64,000 bases of DNA from Cordia subcordata (taxonomy: Eukaryota; Streptophyta; Magnoliopsida; Boraginales; Cordiaceae). Made by a program: the position numbers and the translations under genes. The notes under the pieces were generated by a model. That model was given only the letters and a program-made list of their open reading frames with translations. It ran no database searches and was not told where the DNA came from. This document shows positions 1 through 11,244 of the stretch, one piece after another. Location: contig JAPTOF010000007.1 of NCBI GenBank assembly GCA_028554755.1, forward strand, positions 18,595,001 to 18,659,000, written 5' to 3'. Within the stretch, counting starts at the first letter, position 1, and each line of letters starts with the position of its first letter.

Positions 1-159
1 TCGGATCGCATTATAGTAGTTAAAAAACTATTCGGTATCCGATATTTTTTTGGATATCCGATTTGGATATATCCGTATCCAAAATTTTCATAATTTTCTA
101 TTTGGTCGGGTTCGGATACAGATGCAGATTTGGATATGAAACGGATATTCCCACCCCTA
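1..159. mobile_element. Right end of a TIR-type MITE
   Basis: The segment is made of TCGGATATCCG-like palindromic words and ends in CCCACCCCTA at 150-159. That end is the inverse of the TAGGGGTG start of the complete element at 10726, which suggests a hAT-like MITE whose left end lies outside the window. Non-coding. Confidence 0.45.
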
Positions 160-199
160 TTGGTATCAATATTATTTCCATGTTGCTATGTTGAACTAG

Positions 200-655
200 A
201 CACGACTACTTGGAAGAACAAAGTGTAAGTTGCACCTAAGAAGAGATTCACACCCTACACTACATTGTATATTTTGGAGTTTCCTGGAGCTGCTGCATCC
301 TTGGTATCAATGGCGAGACTTGGTCCCCTTTGAACCTAATGGGCTTCTGCGTTTTCTTCCTCCATGTTTGGCTATCGTTCGTTTGGCGACTGGCAGTGAT
401 GCAACGCAGAGTTGCGTTAGGGTTAGGCTTTGTTTGAGTTTTAGGCCTGTTTGTTTTAGGTTTGTCCATTTGTCTTGGGTTGGGTTTCGACCAGTGTCTT
501 GGTTGTTCTTTTGTTTCTTGTTGGGCTTTTCTCAGTTGGCACAATTACTTTTATTTTGTTAGTGTTAAGTCCAGTCCAATCCTTTAGGGCTTGGAGCTTC
601 TATGTATTTTGTTGTTTATATGATTTCTTTTTTGGAAGAAAAAAAAAAAATGAAC
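200..655 (+). mobile_element. Possible LINE 3' tail
   Basis: A T/G-rich stretch without a credible reading frame ends in an A-run at 640-650. The composition and the A-tail resemble the 3' end of a truncated plant LINE, but no protein domain is visible, so this is a weak call. The open frames here look fortuitous. Confidence 0.2.
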
Positions 656-1254
656 CCCAAAACATATTAAGATATATAGAGAGTAAAGGTGGGCAAATCT
701 TGATTACTAAACAATTTTTGAGATTGGACTGAATAGAAATGTTATTTTGGTTTGCTTATATAATTTTTCAATATCAGCTTACTCGATTTTTGTTTTTAGT
801 TACGCATAACATTTGTTCCAAAGTACATCGTCCAGTCCTATTTTTAGGTTAAGGACTTATTCGCATTGGCTTCTTTTAAAAATGTTTTTTGTATAACTTT
901 TTAAAAAAGTGTCTCTTTTTCGAAGTTAAAATTTTCTACCAAAAGCTAAAAGTGAACTTTTGTTTAAATTCAATCCAAATGATAATTGCAAAAGAAATAT
1001 GTTTTTCAAGAAAAAAAATATTTTTCATAACCAGCCCTAAACTCCGGCTATTGAAAGGTAAGATATTTCTCTTAAGTGTCTAATTACCAATTTTGGTCCT
1101 TACACCATGCGTTGTAATTTCATAAATAGCATACAACAAGTATTTAAAATTTCATAGAAATTTAAAGAAAATTTATTCCCTTCATCCCAAAATCAAATTG
1201 TAATCAATTAAGTTTATTCCAATAGGACGGAATCTACATCCCTCTGAAATGATC

Positions 1255-1392
1255 TGGGCCACTGGGCCAGGCATAAGTAGCAAAGAAAAACAAACCAAAA
1301 TGGGTTTGGGCCAGATATAATAATATTCATTTGGCCCATTTACCTTGTAGAAACCCTAGCACTAACTTTACACGCTGCCTATATATAAAGAG
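1255..1392 (+). promoter_or_regulatory. Housekeeping-type promoter (site II, telo-box, TATA)
   Basis: TGGGCC/GGCCCA site II words occur at 1255, 1263, 1307 and 1333, a telo-box AAACCCTAG at 1351-1359 and a TATA box TATATAAA at 1382-1389. A pyrimidine-rich leader-like stretch with TCTTCTTCTC follows at about 1430-1450. This order is typical of promoters of ribosomal-protein, translation and snoRNA genes. No recognisable coding sequence follows, so it may drive a non-coding RNA, a very short ORF, or be the orphan front end of a lost gene. Confidence 0.4.
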
Positions 1393-2900
1393 CTCAGCGA
1401 GGCAATTGCAATTCACTTTTCCCAGCTCCCTTCATCTTCTTCTCTCCAACTTCCTAAACTCTGTTTTTGTGTTTTTCTCTTCGTCATCACGAGTGTGTGG
1501 GGTGAAGGATTTGTTTGTATTAAACGTTACGAGTGAGATTTAATAATTATGAATTGTCGATCTAATTAAATTTTTGTTACGTTATAATATTACGGATCGA
1601 ATTTTTATATAGTGCTAGTAATGGTAGTAGTAATAGGGATCTGTGTACAATAAGCCGATGCTCTGGATTGAATAAAATGAAGGAAGCATGGTAGTGTGCA
1701 CAGAGAATAAATTCAAGGGTCGTCATGTCTGCTCTCTCTGATGCCACTTTCTTTTGGCTAATGATTTGGGGGCCTGGATTAGACCCACATTTTAATTCAG
1801 TTTTAATTTCTAATTTTTTTTTTGTTATTGTGAAATTTATTCATAGAATTAAAATCCCTTTGCAACCCAAGACAAAAAAATTTGAATTGTTTTTTGCGTT
1901 AATGTTTATGTTGTTGGGGTTTTTAAATAGATTTAGCAGTATATTTATATGTCTTCTGGTGTTTGATTTTGAAAAATGTTTGTGAATATGATATTCGATA
2001 GAATTTTGGTGCTCTGAAATTTTTTTTTTTTGAGTATGAAATTAAGATGTAATGTTTTTGGGTTTTTAAAATATTTTTAGTTGAAATTCCGGAAAAAGAA
2101 AAGGAACAAAACTTGAGCACCTTAATGTTGTCATGCTGATTCGAACAAATTTAATGAACATTCAACCAAATGTTTCGTTTGTAATGATTTTCTGAATTTT
2201 TGGCTTTTTGATGAAGTTGAATTTGAATTACTTTTAGAGTTTTTACATTTTTTTTTAAACGTTTGAGTTTTGGATGTAGATGTATTTGAGGTTTTTTTTT
2301 ATTTTGAACTTTTTTAAAAGTTAATTTAAATAATTATTTTAAAAATATATTTTTTTGGGGAAAAGTCAATCTAGACCCAATTAAAGTCCATTAATCAATA
2401 ATACCTAATGGTGTCTGGATCGGGATGAAAATTAAAATAATATTATGATCAAGGTCTAATAATGACAAGGATTTATTTGTTTGGGATTATTTAATTCTTG
2501 GGAACCAATCCTTCCTTTTGCTAGGCTACGGAAACCAATACTTTCGCCCTGAAGACAATTTAAATAATTTTGCGGTCCAAAAACATAACTCAAAAGTAGT
2601 ACTTACGTTAACTACAAGTGAAAAATGATATTTCTTTGTATCTCATGTGATGGTTGGCAGCACCTAATGGACTTTGACTGATTTTTTTTTCCCTTTGTAT
2701 TTATTATGATTGATCTTAAAATCCACATGCTTACACATAAAAAGTTCGGACTTAATAATAATAATTCCTGAAGCTTGGAGACAAAAAATGAGGGGTCTAC
2801 ATGGTGTAAAATTGATATTCGATGGACTAAGCTTTGAAGTGTTTGAAAACTTAAAATTGAGATTGGATTGACCACGTCCAAAGGGATTTAGCTTGTTTAC
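1393..2900. other. AT-rich stretch without a recognised gene
   Basis: If the promoter upstream is active, transcription would run into this stretch. The short frames at 1331-1543 and 1725-1985 show no known domain and no convincing codon usage. The rest is T-rich, low-complexity DNA. Confidence 0.4.
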
Positions 2901-2924
2901 AATCTCAAGTTCTATATTTATAGT

Positions 2925-3068
2925 CATCCATTTAAAAAGATTAAATTGTTTACGTGCGACTTCTAAACGATTTTTATAAAGATTAAATTGTTCACGCACA
3001 ACTTCTAAACGATCTTTAAAGCCATCTATTTAAAAAGATTAAATTGTTCACGTATAACTTCTAAACAA
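2925..3068. repeat. Three imperfect ~45-55 bp tandem copies
   Basis: The words AAAGATTAAATTGTT and ACTTCTAAAC recur three times with small changes. The same ACTTCTAAACAAATTA-type end with ATAATAAATAAAT recurs near 30.53 kb, and related words lie near 58.8 kb, so it belongs to a dispersed repeat family. Confidence 0.6.
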
Positions 3069-3250
3069 ATTATACTGCATGTGAGAGAGCCTATTAAGTA
3101 CACAATAAATAATTAATCTATTATCCATTCTATAAAATTAAACTTTTAGATAAGATAATAACTTCAATTAATATATATAGATGGGTACTTAAAAAATAAT
3201 CTTGAGATGGTTAGAGTTGGGTAATATGGAAGTCTATTTTTGCAGTGAAT

Positions 3251-3700
3251 CTGGGACTTGCTTTGGATTGACTGAGTCAGCGGATGAGTTGTGGTTAGGG
3301 GTGAAATGCCACTCGAACCCAGAGCTAGCTGGTTCTCCCCGAAATGCGTTGAGGTGCAGCAGTTGACTGGACATCTAGGGGTAAAGCACTGTTTCAGTGC
3401 GGGCCGCGAGAGCGGTACCAAATCGAGGCAAACTCTGAATACTAGATATGACCTCAAAATAACAGGGGTCAAGGTCGGCCAGTGAGACGATGGGGGATAA
3501 GCTTCATCGTCGAGAGGGAAACAGCCCGGATCACCAGCTAAGGCCCTTAAATGACCGCTCAGTGATAAAGGAGGTAGGGGTGAAGCGATGTAGCTTTAGC
3601 TTGAAATTAAAATTGGATTGACTGAGTCAGAAAGCGATTAGAAACTTTAGCTTGAAATTGAAATTGGATTGACTGAGTCAGAAAGCGATTAGAAACTTAA
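3251..3700. repeat. Host ~51-bp tandem repeat split by a plastid insertion
   Basis: The unit contains GGATTGACTGAGTCAG followed by AAAGCGATTAGAAACTTTAG. Two whole copies lie at about 3600-3650 and 3651-3698. A third copy is split: its left part ends at 3280 and its right part resumes at 3583 as AAGCGAT, with the plastid rRNA fragment between. A wider duplication is also visible: the words around 3181-3250 reappear, diverged, around 3705-3795. Confidence 0.65.
3277..3582 (+). pseudogene. Nuclear copy of a plastid 23S rRNA segment (NUPT)
   Basis: About 306 bp match, as I remember it, the central part of plant plastid 23S rRNA: AGCTGGTTCTCCCCGAAATG, TAGGGGTAAAGCACTGTTTC, GGGCCGCGAGAGCGGTACCA and GATGGGGGATAAGCTTCATC are all present in order. 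It is not a working rRNA gene, since only about a tenth of the molecule is there. The differences I can see from the remembered plastid sequence are few and are C-to-T or G-to-A, as expected from decay of methylated cytosines after a fairly recent transfer. The left junction falls at TCAG shared by host and plastid sequence, which fits end-joining repair. Confidence 0.9.
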
Positions 3701-4459
3701 TATTGACGGGTGCTTAAAAGATAACCCAAAGATGGCAAGAGTTGGGCACTTTGCAAACAGGTGAAAATATGGAAGTCTAGTTTCACAGTGAACTTTTGCC
3801 TTTGTGGAAAGTTGAGCGTAGAAGTCTAATTTCAAAGTGACCCGGGAGTCGTTTCAAATACTAAACCTAAATTTGTTGTCTTATGCGATAAAATCTTTGG
3901 AAGTTGATGGTCCTATTGCCGTTGACCCCTTGACCACTTTCAAGTCAATGCTTGAATCAACACGTCATTCTAGTCATGTCAAACACCTCTTGAGGATTGG
4001 AAGAGAATCCTCAGTCAAAAAAGGGTGCATCTTCTTGACGATTCACGGGCATTGCAATGTGCTTGGATTTCCAATGACCAATAAGGTCCCAGTTCCTCTT
4101 CAGATTTACACATGAATAGTTAAAATTTCTAATCGAATTAATAGAAGAGAACAGTTGATTTAAGACACTAAATGTTAAAGATAATTTGATAAAGGTTCCA
4201 TCATTATCCACTTGAGCCCTAATCCCCTCTTCTCCATATGTGTTTTTGCAGAAATTGTTCCAGTTTCTGAGAATTGTAAAATTGTTTATATAAGAACTTC
4301 TGATGATCTTCTTCCAATGAAATAACTTATACAAGAGCAAAGAACAGAGAGATGTGAGAAATATTATTGTAAAAATTGCTTATGGAAATTCAACACAGTA
4401 GCATACAAATTGCAACTAATGAGTTGCACAAAACTATTTATAACAAATGATGATACTAT

Positions 4460-7242
4460 TTAAAATGATCTTGGCTTCATCACGATTGTAGAATGCTTCA
4501 GAATGTGCAGGCTGAACTGACCACCCTTTTCTGTGGTGTCAAGCTTTGATTGCCCTGGAGGAGGCAACAGCTCAAAGTTCTGCACCAAACGCCCCAAAGT
4601 GATACCGAGGATTGGCAACGCGAGGATAATTCCAGGGCAGCTCCTCCTCCCAACGCCGAATGGGAGATATCGGAAGTCATTGCCGTTGGCCTCAACCTTG
4701 GCCTCCTCTTCCAAGAACCTCTCGGGCCTGAACTCTTCAGGCTTCTTCCAGTGGGCGGGGTTGTTGGCCAGCCACCATGCATTCACCAAGATCTTGCTCT
4801 CGGCTGGAACATCATAACCACCAAGATTGGCGTCGTGGAGGTTCATGTGGGGTACCAATAGAGGAATTGCCATTCTGAGGCGAAGGGTCTCCTTGATCAC
4901 GGCCTGCAAGTAGGGGAGCTTGTGGGTGTCAGGCTCAGTTACTTGCACTCCAGGTCCGAGGACTGTGTCGATCTCATCGCGCAGTTTCTTCTGGATTTCG
5001 GGATGGTTGACAAGTTCAGCAATGCCCCATTCAATCGACCACAATGTTGTCTCAATAGCTGACATTGAATATAAGAAGCAAACCATTAGCAGCATAATCT
5101 GCTTACATTCCAGGCCTGACAGGAAACTACTCTATGATGTTTTCTTAAGATCAGTTTCTTTCTTAGCATCTTTTGATGTGAGCTTTAAAAATTAAAACCA
5201 GAACAGCTTTTCTCATCTATGCAATGCCAATTATTTCTAAAAAATTGAAATGTGTTCTATCTGGCTGCCGGATTATTCAGACAGAAGAAGGTAAAAAACT
5301 TAGAAACATACCAGCAACGTTAATGTTTTCGACAATGTAAAGGACGTTGTCCTCATTGATTTCTCCCTTCTGTTGTGCCTCAAGAATATGATCAATGGCA
5401 CACTTCAGGCTATTGTTGTCCATCCTCTTTGTGCTTGAAAGCTTCCTGCAACACAAGAAACATCACTTGTAAGACTACGGAGTACAACACTATGAAACTT
5501 CAAATCAATTTCTATCATTCAATATCTTTCCTAATTTAAACTTATCCAACCTTAAGTAAGAAAATGAGAATATTATATTTAGGGATGGATTTAAAATTTT
5601 TGTTCGATTTAGACTACGACACGTATATCCATCCTAACTGTAATACACAAATATTCTTTTTCCGGCCTTTATTCTATCAATTGCAATCCAATGATCAAAA
5701 AGTTCCTATGCAAGGACGTGGTTGGATACTTCCAATTAAGGGTATCTCCATTAGCTCCCATCAAAGCATAACAAAAACAGGATACATTGTTGAGCTCAAC
5801 ATTTGAAGCAATAATTGTTTTTTGCTGTTGTTTTTTTTTCTCACCTACCTAAATACAATGAAAGGCAGATCGCTATCTCTATCACATTCCCTCACCTACT
5901 CTGGATTTAGACCATTTATCAGTACAATTTCTATACTCTGAAATATCTATATTATTTAATCATAATTATATTTTCGAGGGCATCTACAAGCGTCTAATTT
6001 GTTCAAATCTGTTCAAGAAATCAAAATATCCCGTATAATTTTATAATCTTATAAAAGAATTTAAGTCGAACCTACTTTTTCCACTATCAACTTAGTTGGG
6101 TATCAATTGTTTTCATTATTTTGCCTTTGACAAAGGAAAAACACCATATAACCCACTAGGGGCGGAAATTGATTCAAATAATCGGATTCGGGTTTTCAGG
6201 TTTCAGATGAAAAAAATATTCAGATAGTTATTTTTTTTTAAAAAATAAATAAATAACTATCCGACCTAATATTAGATTTTCGACATTTCTCGTAACCGAG
6301 AACCCGAATCTGAATTTCCGCCCGTAGACTCCCCCACTGTAGAGTAAATAAGCAAATTTATCCATTTGCAAAAAAGTACAAAAATGATTCTGCTACAAAA
6401 AGTGGGGAAAAAAAAGCAGTTTAATGCAAAAAAGCAAAAAGTGAAAAGTGAACTTACTTTCTTTCCTCAACAAAGTAATCCTTAAACAGCTTCAACCTAG
6501 TCTCCTTAACTTCCTTGCAGATCTTCAAGTAACCCCTCAAGAAAGGCCTCAAGATGGGGATAAAATCGCCATAGTTGTATTCAAAGCTCTGAGCCAACCT
6601 ACTCCTCTCACCATTCAAGGCCCTGAGCTTCAGAAACAAAGGGTCCTCCTCACTCTCAAACCTCCTATCAAACATGATCCTATACATGTTGTTGTACATC
6701 ATCAGCTGCAGCCTCCTCCTCAGCACCACCCCCTTGGTGGAAGCTTCCGGATTCTTCTTCACATCATCCACCACATGCGCCACCTCAGCTTCCCACCCAC
6801 CTCTGTACTGCTGCACCACCTTGTTGGTGAAGAATGGCACCGTCATGATCCTCCTCATCTTCCTCCAATGCTCGCCGTACACCGTGAACACCATGTCCTG
6901 CCCTTTCCCGGTGAAGATATCGAACACGACGTTTCGGGTTCGCGAGCCGAACTCCACCCCCTGTGTATGGAGCACCTCCTTGGCTAGGTCCGGTGATGAC
7001 ACCACGACTAGGTTTCTTTGCCCCATGCGGAGCAAAAACATGTTGCCGAACTTCTTCGCATACTCGGTGAGATTACGGTGGTTCAAGTCGTCTCCCACCT
7101 GGAGCCAGTTCCCGAATATGGGGACAGGGAGCGGCCCCGGTGGGAGTTTGAATTTCTTCCCTCGAAGCTTTGATGTAACAATGGCTACTGTGATGGCGAA
7201 GAATAGGCCGAGAAGGGTCTTCTCTAGGAGGAGAAGATCCAT
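4460..7242 (-). CDS. C4H: trans-Cinnamate 4-hydroxylase (cytochrome P450 CYP73A)
   Basis: This ER-anchored P450 makes p-coumarate from trans-cinnamate using NADPH and cytochrome P450 reductase, the second step of the phenylpropanoid pathway (lignin, flavonoids). Exons on the minus strand: 7242-6458 (785 bp), 5445-5312 (134 bp), 5058-4460 (599 bp). They join in frame to 505 residues, the usual class I C4H length. Visible features: N-terminal membrane anchor [15 protein letters not shown], hinge PPGPLPVP, I-helix AIETT with Thr310, ExxR ETLR at about 363-366, RPERF, and the haem loop [10 protein letters not shown] with Cys447. Introns are 1012 and 253 bp with GT-AG ends; intron 1 holds a small MITE. 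No frameshift or missing catalytic residue was seen, so the gene is probably active. It stands alone, without other pathway genes nearby. The family is highly conserved, so the call is very secure. Confidence 0.97.
6157..6326. mobile_element. ~170-bp MITE in C4H intron 1
   Basis: The left end TAGGGGCGGAAATT and the right end AATTTCCGCCCGTA are imperfect inverted repeats. Homology continues inward: GGATTCGGGTTTTC on the left and GAGAACCCGAATC on the right. The interior is AT-rich and non-coding. Ends starting TAGGGG suggest a hAT-like origin, but no clear target duplication is seen. It lies wholly inside the intron and leaves both splice sites intact. Confidence 0.6.
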
Positions 7243-7321
7243 GGCTGAAGGAGGTGGTGGAAAATGGTGTTGGTTTTGGTTGGTGAGTGTGTGTGTTGGG
7301 GTTACGTGATGGCGTGGGGAG

Positions 7322-7330
7322 TATTTATAG
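7322..7330 (-). promoter_or_regulatory. TATA box of C4H
   Basis: CTATAAATA on the minus strand sits 80-88 bp upstream of the C4H ATG at 7242. Transcription would be expected to start near 7295, giving a leader of about 50 nt. Confidence 0.7.
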
Positions 7331-7370
7331 ATGCTGGGTGGCAGTTGTGGTTGACGGCGGGAGGCTGGGG

Positions 7371-7377
7371 GTTAGGT
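7371..7377 (-). promoter_or_regulatory. AC-element-like MYB site of C4H
   Basis: ACCTAAC on the minus strand, about 40 bp upstream of the TATA box, matches the AC-III type motif bound by R2R3-MYB lignin regulators. A CCAACC-like word (around 7405) and a TTGAC core (7351) are close by. Binding itself is inferred. Confidence 0.5.
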
Positions 7378-7399
7378 GGAAGATTTGGACTGCAATTTT

Positions 7400-8424
7400 A
7401 GTGCGGTTGGAGGGGTTTGACGGCGTTAAATTTAACGGCTGAAATCCATTGAATATAATGTCAAAAAAAAAAGAGAATAAAAGAGGTTGAAATCATTTTT
7501 GGTCTAAGCTAATTCCAAAGTTTCTCACCAACTTTACAGTTTGTTCACTTTCTTTTTATAGGAATTAGTGGAGTTAAGGTTTTGTTAATTTACAAGGATA
7601 TATTTTTGAAGACAAATTGTGTATAGAATAAGAAATACAGATTTTATTTTTTATGATGAAAATTTGTTTATGGATGAAAATTCAAGTTAAGTAGATTACG
7701 AAATTATTTTGCCGGGAGAAAAATAAGAAATGAAGATACAAAACACTAGTAAAAGAGTAATTTCAAATGTTTGATCATTAAATTCTTTCTACAAGAAGTT
7801 ACTATATTCATGGAAAAATTCATAAACAAATGTGAAAGTTTTTGAAGGATTTTGAACCCGTCAAATTTAATTCTTTTTAGTGAGAAATATATTATGTAAC
7901 TAGAGATAACTCATTTGATATACACAAAAAATAAGTACTTACATATATATATATATATATATATATATTACAGTTAATGATAAGATAAATATAAATATGT
8001 TTTGTAATTCTTTTTGAATAAAATTATAACATTAATCATGTTTTTCTATGAGAGATTTGGAGTGAATATAATATTTAAATTAATACAATAGAATAGAAAA
8101 TAGATTTTTAGATTAGGAAATAATTTTAAATGGATAAAAGAGATATACGATTTTGATATTTTTCTAAAGAAAGTTCATGAAATAATAACATAAAACATTG
8201 ATGAAAAAAACATGTATTCCATTTCATATAACATATAAAATTTACAACTTTACACAAAAAAAAGAGTAAATATATACCAAAAAGAAAATTGAATTGATAT
8301 TAGGGGCATGGTTGGAGGGTGGAGAGTAGTACCTACACTGTGCATATGGTGTACAGTACTCTGCATAAATAATGTACACTGTGTTGTGCGTGAACAGTAC
8401 GTGCACAGTATTATATTAAGTTGC
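7400..8424. other. AT-rich intergenic DNA with (AT)n microsatellite
   Basis: No gene is seen. A run of AT dinucleotides covers about 7943-7969. The word TAAATATAAATATGTTTTGTAA at about 7984 also recurs near 39.08 and 39.35 kb, marking a dispersed repeat. Confidence 0.5.
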
Positions 8425-9115
8425 AAACATGTTCAAAATTTTTATATTACATGATTATAGATTATACTCTATGTTTAAAATTTTTATATTATATGTTCAA
8501 AACTCTTATATTACATGTTTAAAAATTTAAAAGCAAAGTCACAAAATAAATTTTATAATCTCATAAATTTAATACTTTATATCCAAAATTCTTATATTGC
8601 ATGCTCATAGAGTATGTTCAAAATTCTTATATTATAGGTTTAAAACTCTTATATTACATACTCATAGAGCATGTTGAAAATTCTTATATCACATGTTCAA
8701 AATTTTTGTATTATAGGAACAAAACTCTTATATTAAATGTTCAAAAGTTTAAAAGTAAGTTTGCAAAATAAAAATTATAATCCCATAAATTTTATGCATG
8801 TCCATGGATAAAGATATGCGAGTAGATTTGGTATATGTTCAAAATCAATATACTATTAATTCAAAATGAATAATTGTTCTAGTTGATCAATTAATATTTT
8901 TAGTTCAAAACTATTGTTCTATATGTTCAAAACTAATACACTATTAGTTCAAAATGAATAAGTGTGATACATAATTAATTAACTGTCCTAGTTCAAAATT
9001 ATTGTTCTATATATTCAAAACCAATATACTATTGGCTCAAAATAAATAAGTGTGCTATCTAATCAATTAACAATCCTAATTCAAAACTATTGTTCTATAT
9101 ATTTAAATTTTCTAT
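8425..9115. repeat. TTCAAAA/CTTATATTA-rich tandem repeat field
   Basis: The left part (8425-8815) repeats ATGTTCAAAATTCTTATATT-type words and shows two larger units that both end in ATCTCATAAATTT/ATCCCATAAATTT. The right part (about 8837-9096) is three copies of an ~88-bp unit, each ending in CTATTGTTCTA or TTATTGTTCTA. There is no coding capacity. The origin may be subterminal repeats of a decayed DNA transposon; this is inference. Confidence 0.65.
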
Positions 9116-10725
9116 ATTATATGTTCAAAACTTTAATAAAGGAAATAGAAGAATTTGATTTAGCCAATACATTACACTTAATCTGCATTATTTTAATTCA
9201 TTTGTTAGACATCCAAATTCTCCATCTTTGCACTCATATACATCAACTACATACTACACACCACCATCATGACCCACACCACTACCATGACGCACATATG
9301 AATCTGTTGTTACAAATATGATAAAATAACTAAAAAAAGAGAGAGAAAGAGAATAGCAACGACGCTCACATCGATGATGAAATGAAATCGACATGAAGAT
9401 TAATGACAATCTTTATGGTCGCGCAAAGATGATGATTGCGATGATGATGTCCAATTTAAAATTGAACGGTTTAATTTTGCTGGAGAAAGACAGAAAGAAG
9501 AAAGAGGAAGAGAGAGAAAATAAAACGAGATGCTTCAGATTTTTTTTTAAAGCTCTTTATCTTTCACGTTATTTAAGATATACAGTAATCCAAAGGGCAC
9601 GATTTCTACACAGCACAATAAAATTTGCAGGTGGAGGGGGCTAGGTGAGATGCGTGGTGATCCTAAAATGTCGTCAATATTAAAATTTATTATTATATTA
9701 TTATAGTTATTTTGTCATATGAATTGTTCATGTCATGTGCCAACTAATTTGTCAACGTTAAGGTGGCTGCCACGTCCGTTACGTTTACGCAAAAAAGACA
9801 CACACATTTGTGATTTGGAGTTTACTACAAATTTTTTAATAATTTTGTGGTGGGTCAGTCATTAAGTGCATGCTATAAAATAATTGTACTAGTTGCAATT
9901 AGTCTCTCACTCAAAGCATGCATTGGTTTACTTCTATCTTGACTGACCAGTGAGAGTCCTGCCCAGGAATTTCAGCTAGCCGTATTTCTTTGATTCTATT
10001 TTTTGTCAATAAACAAAGGAGTACCTTAAAGAATTATACAAGGATTAATTTATCCCAGTGGCATCTAGGTCCGATGATGTAACCTAGCTAAGTACGGAGG
10101 ATTATTAGATACTTAGACTAAAGGCAAGTAATTTTTCAATTTAGAGTGAACAATTTAATAACAGGATAAGTTGACAGTTTCTGTGAATATACTAAAAACA
10201 AAAACAAGAAAGAAAATATAGCGACAAGTTGGTAAATAAGCAAAATACATCGAATTTAGATTTCTCATAATATTATAAATTACTCCAAAGATTTAAAACG
10301 TCATTGATTGATAACCTTATTTGGTGTGAGGAAATTCTGACCAAGTCAGCAACTATACAATGAGACTGCCGGTCAAGGCTCAAGCCAAGGAACCACTCCA
10401 TAGGAATTTCGGGGGTGCTCCGTCGTGAATCTTTGACTCGGGAAGTTTTTTTTTTTGGTTTTTGGGGTCAAAGGATGTTACTATGATGGAGGCTAAGCAC
10501 TCCACCAATCAGAGAGAAGACCACGCACTCTTATGGCCGAATCAAAGGAGCAATGCTTTGACCACTCAGTGCTTTATCTCATAGCCGAACCAATGTAATA
10601 GCTCTTTGGTCACATTCTATTATCATTCACGTCATGGCTGAAGCAATAAAGGTGTGCTTCGGTTGTGCACTTAATGACCGAACCAAGAGTGATAAGGTTG
10701 GACCTATCAACAACTTTATCCGATA
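9116..10725. other. Intergenic stretch without a recognised gene
   Basis: Short frames at 9052-9321 and 9393-9644 are low-complexity (His-rich, Lys/Glu-rich) and show no domain. The sequence from about 10.3 kb on, with several words of the type ACCGAA/CCAAGGAACC, may be the front of a decayed LTR that continues past the MITE at 10726. Confidence 0.35.
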
Positions 10726-11244
10726 TAGGGGTGAGTATTATTCGATTATAATCGAATAAACGAATTGAACTGAAATATAAAATTTGGTTCGGTTATTTTT
10801 GGTTTTGGCTATTAAAAAAATGGAAAAAAAATGAGTTTTCGGTTTTTGGTTCAGTTTCGGTTATTTCTCTAACATTTCGGTTAACAACCGAATAGTTACT
10901 TTTCATTTTAAAATTTTATTTAATTATTATTTTTCAAGTTTACATTCATATGTATTTATAAGTTTATATCATTCTTATATGCATAATGTAAATTTTGATT
11001 ATAGATATTGGAATTTGATTATTACAATTATAAATAAATTTAGTTTTTTGAATTAGTTTTGAATAATACATGATTTTTTAAAATAATTCGGTTATTTCGG
11101 TTATAACCGAAACTGAACCGAAAAAATTCGGTTAAAGAATTTCGGTTATTAATATAGTCCAGTTCAATTTCGGTTATCAATTTTTAAAATTTCTGAAATT
11201 CGGTTATTAAAATTCGGTTCGATTAAACCAAATGCTCACCCCTA
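10726..11244. mobile_element. 519-bp TIR element rich in TTCGGTTA
   Basis: It begins TAGGGGTGAGTATT and ends AATGCTCACCCCTA, a clear terminal inverted repeat. The interior has many copies of TTCGGTTA and its complement, and no reading frame. The TAGGGGTG ends fit a hAT-like MITE, although an exact 8-bp target duplication is not evident. Confidence 0.65.

Noticed and set aside
3291..3485. Open frames on both strands over the 23S rRNA fragment
   Set aside because: They are by-products of plastid rRNA sequence, not protein genes.
3277..3582. A functional rRNA gene
   Set aside because: Only about 300 nt of a ~2.8-kb molecule are present, without a 5' or 3' end.
3837..4115. 92-residue plus-strand frame
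   Set aside because: No domain, no splice or promoter context, next to repeats; probably chance.
4498..4861. Extra frames over C4H exon 3
   Set aside because: They overlap the intact P450 haem-binding exon in other frames.
6448..7309. Plus-strand frames of 179 and 211 residues
   Set aside because: They are antisense shadows of C4H exon 1.
8837..9096. CRISPR-like array
   Set aside because: The repeats are contiguous, diverged AT-rich tandem units with no spacers, in a plant genome.
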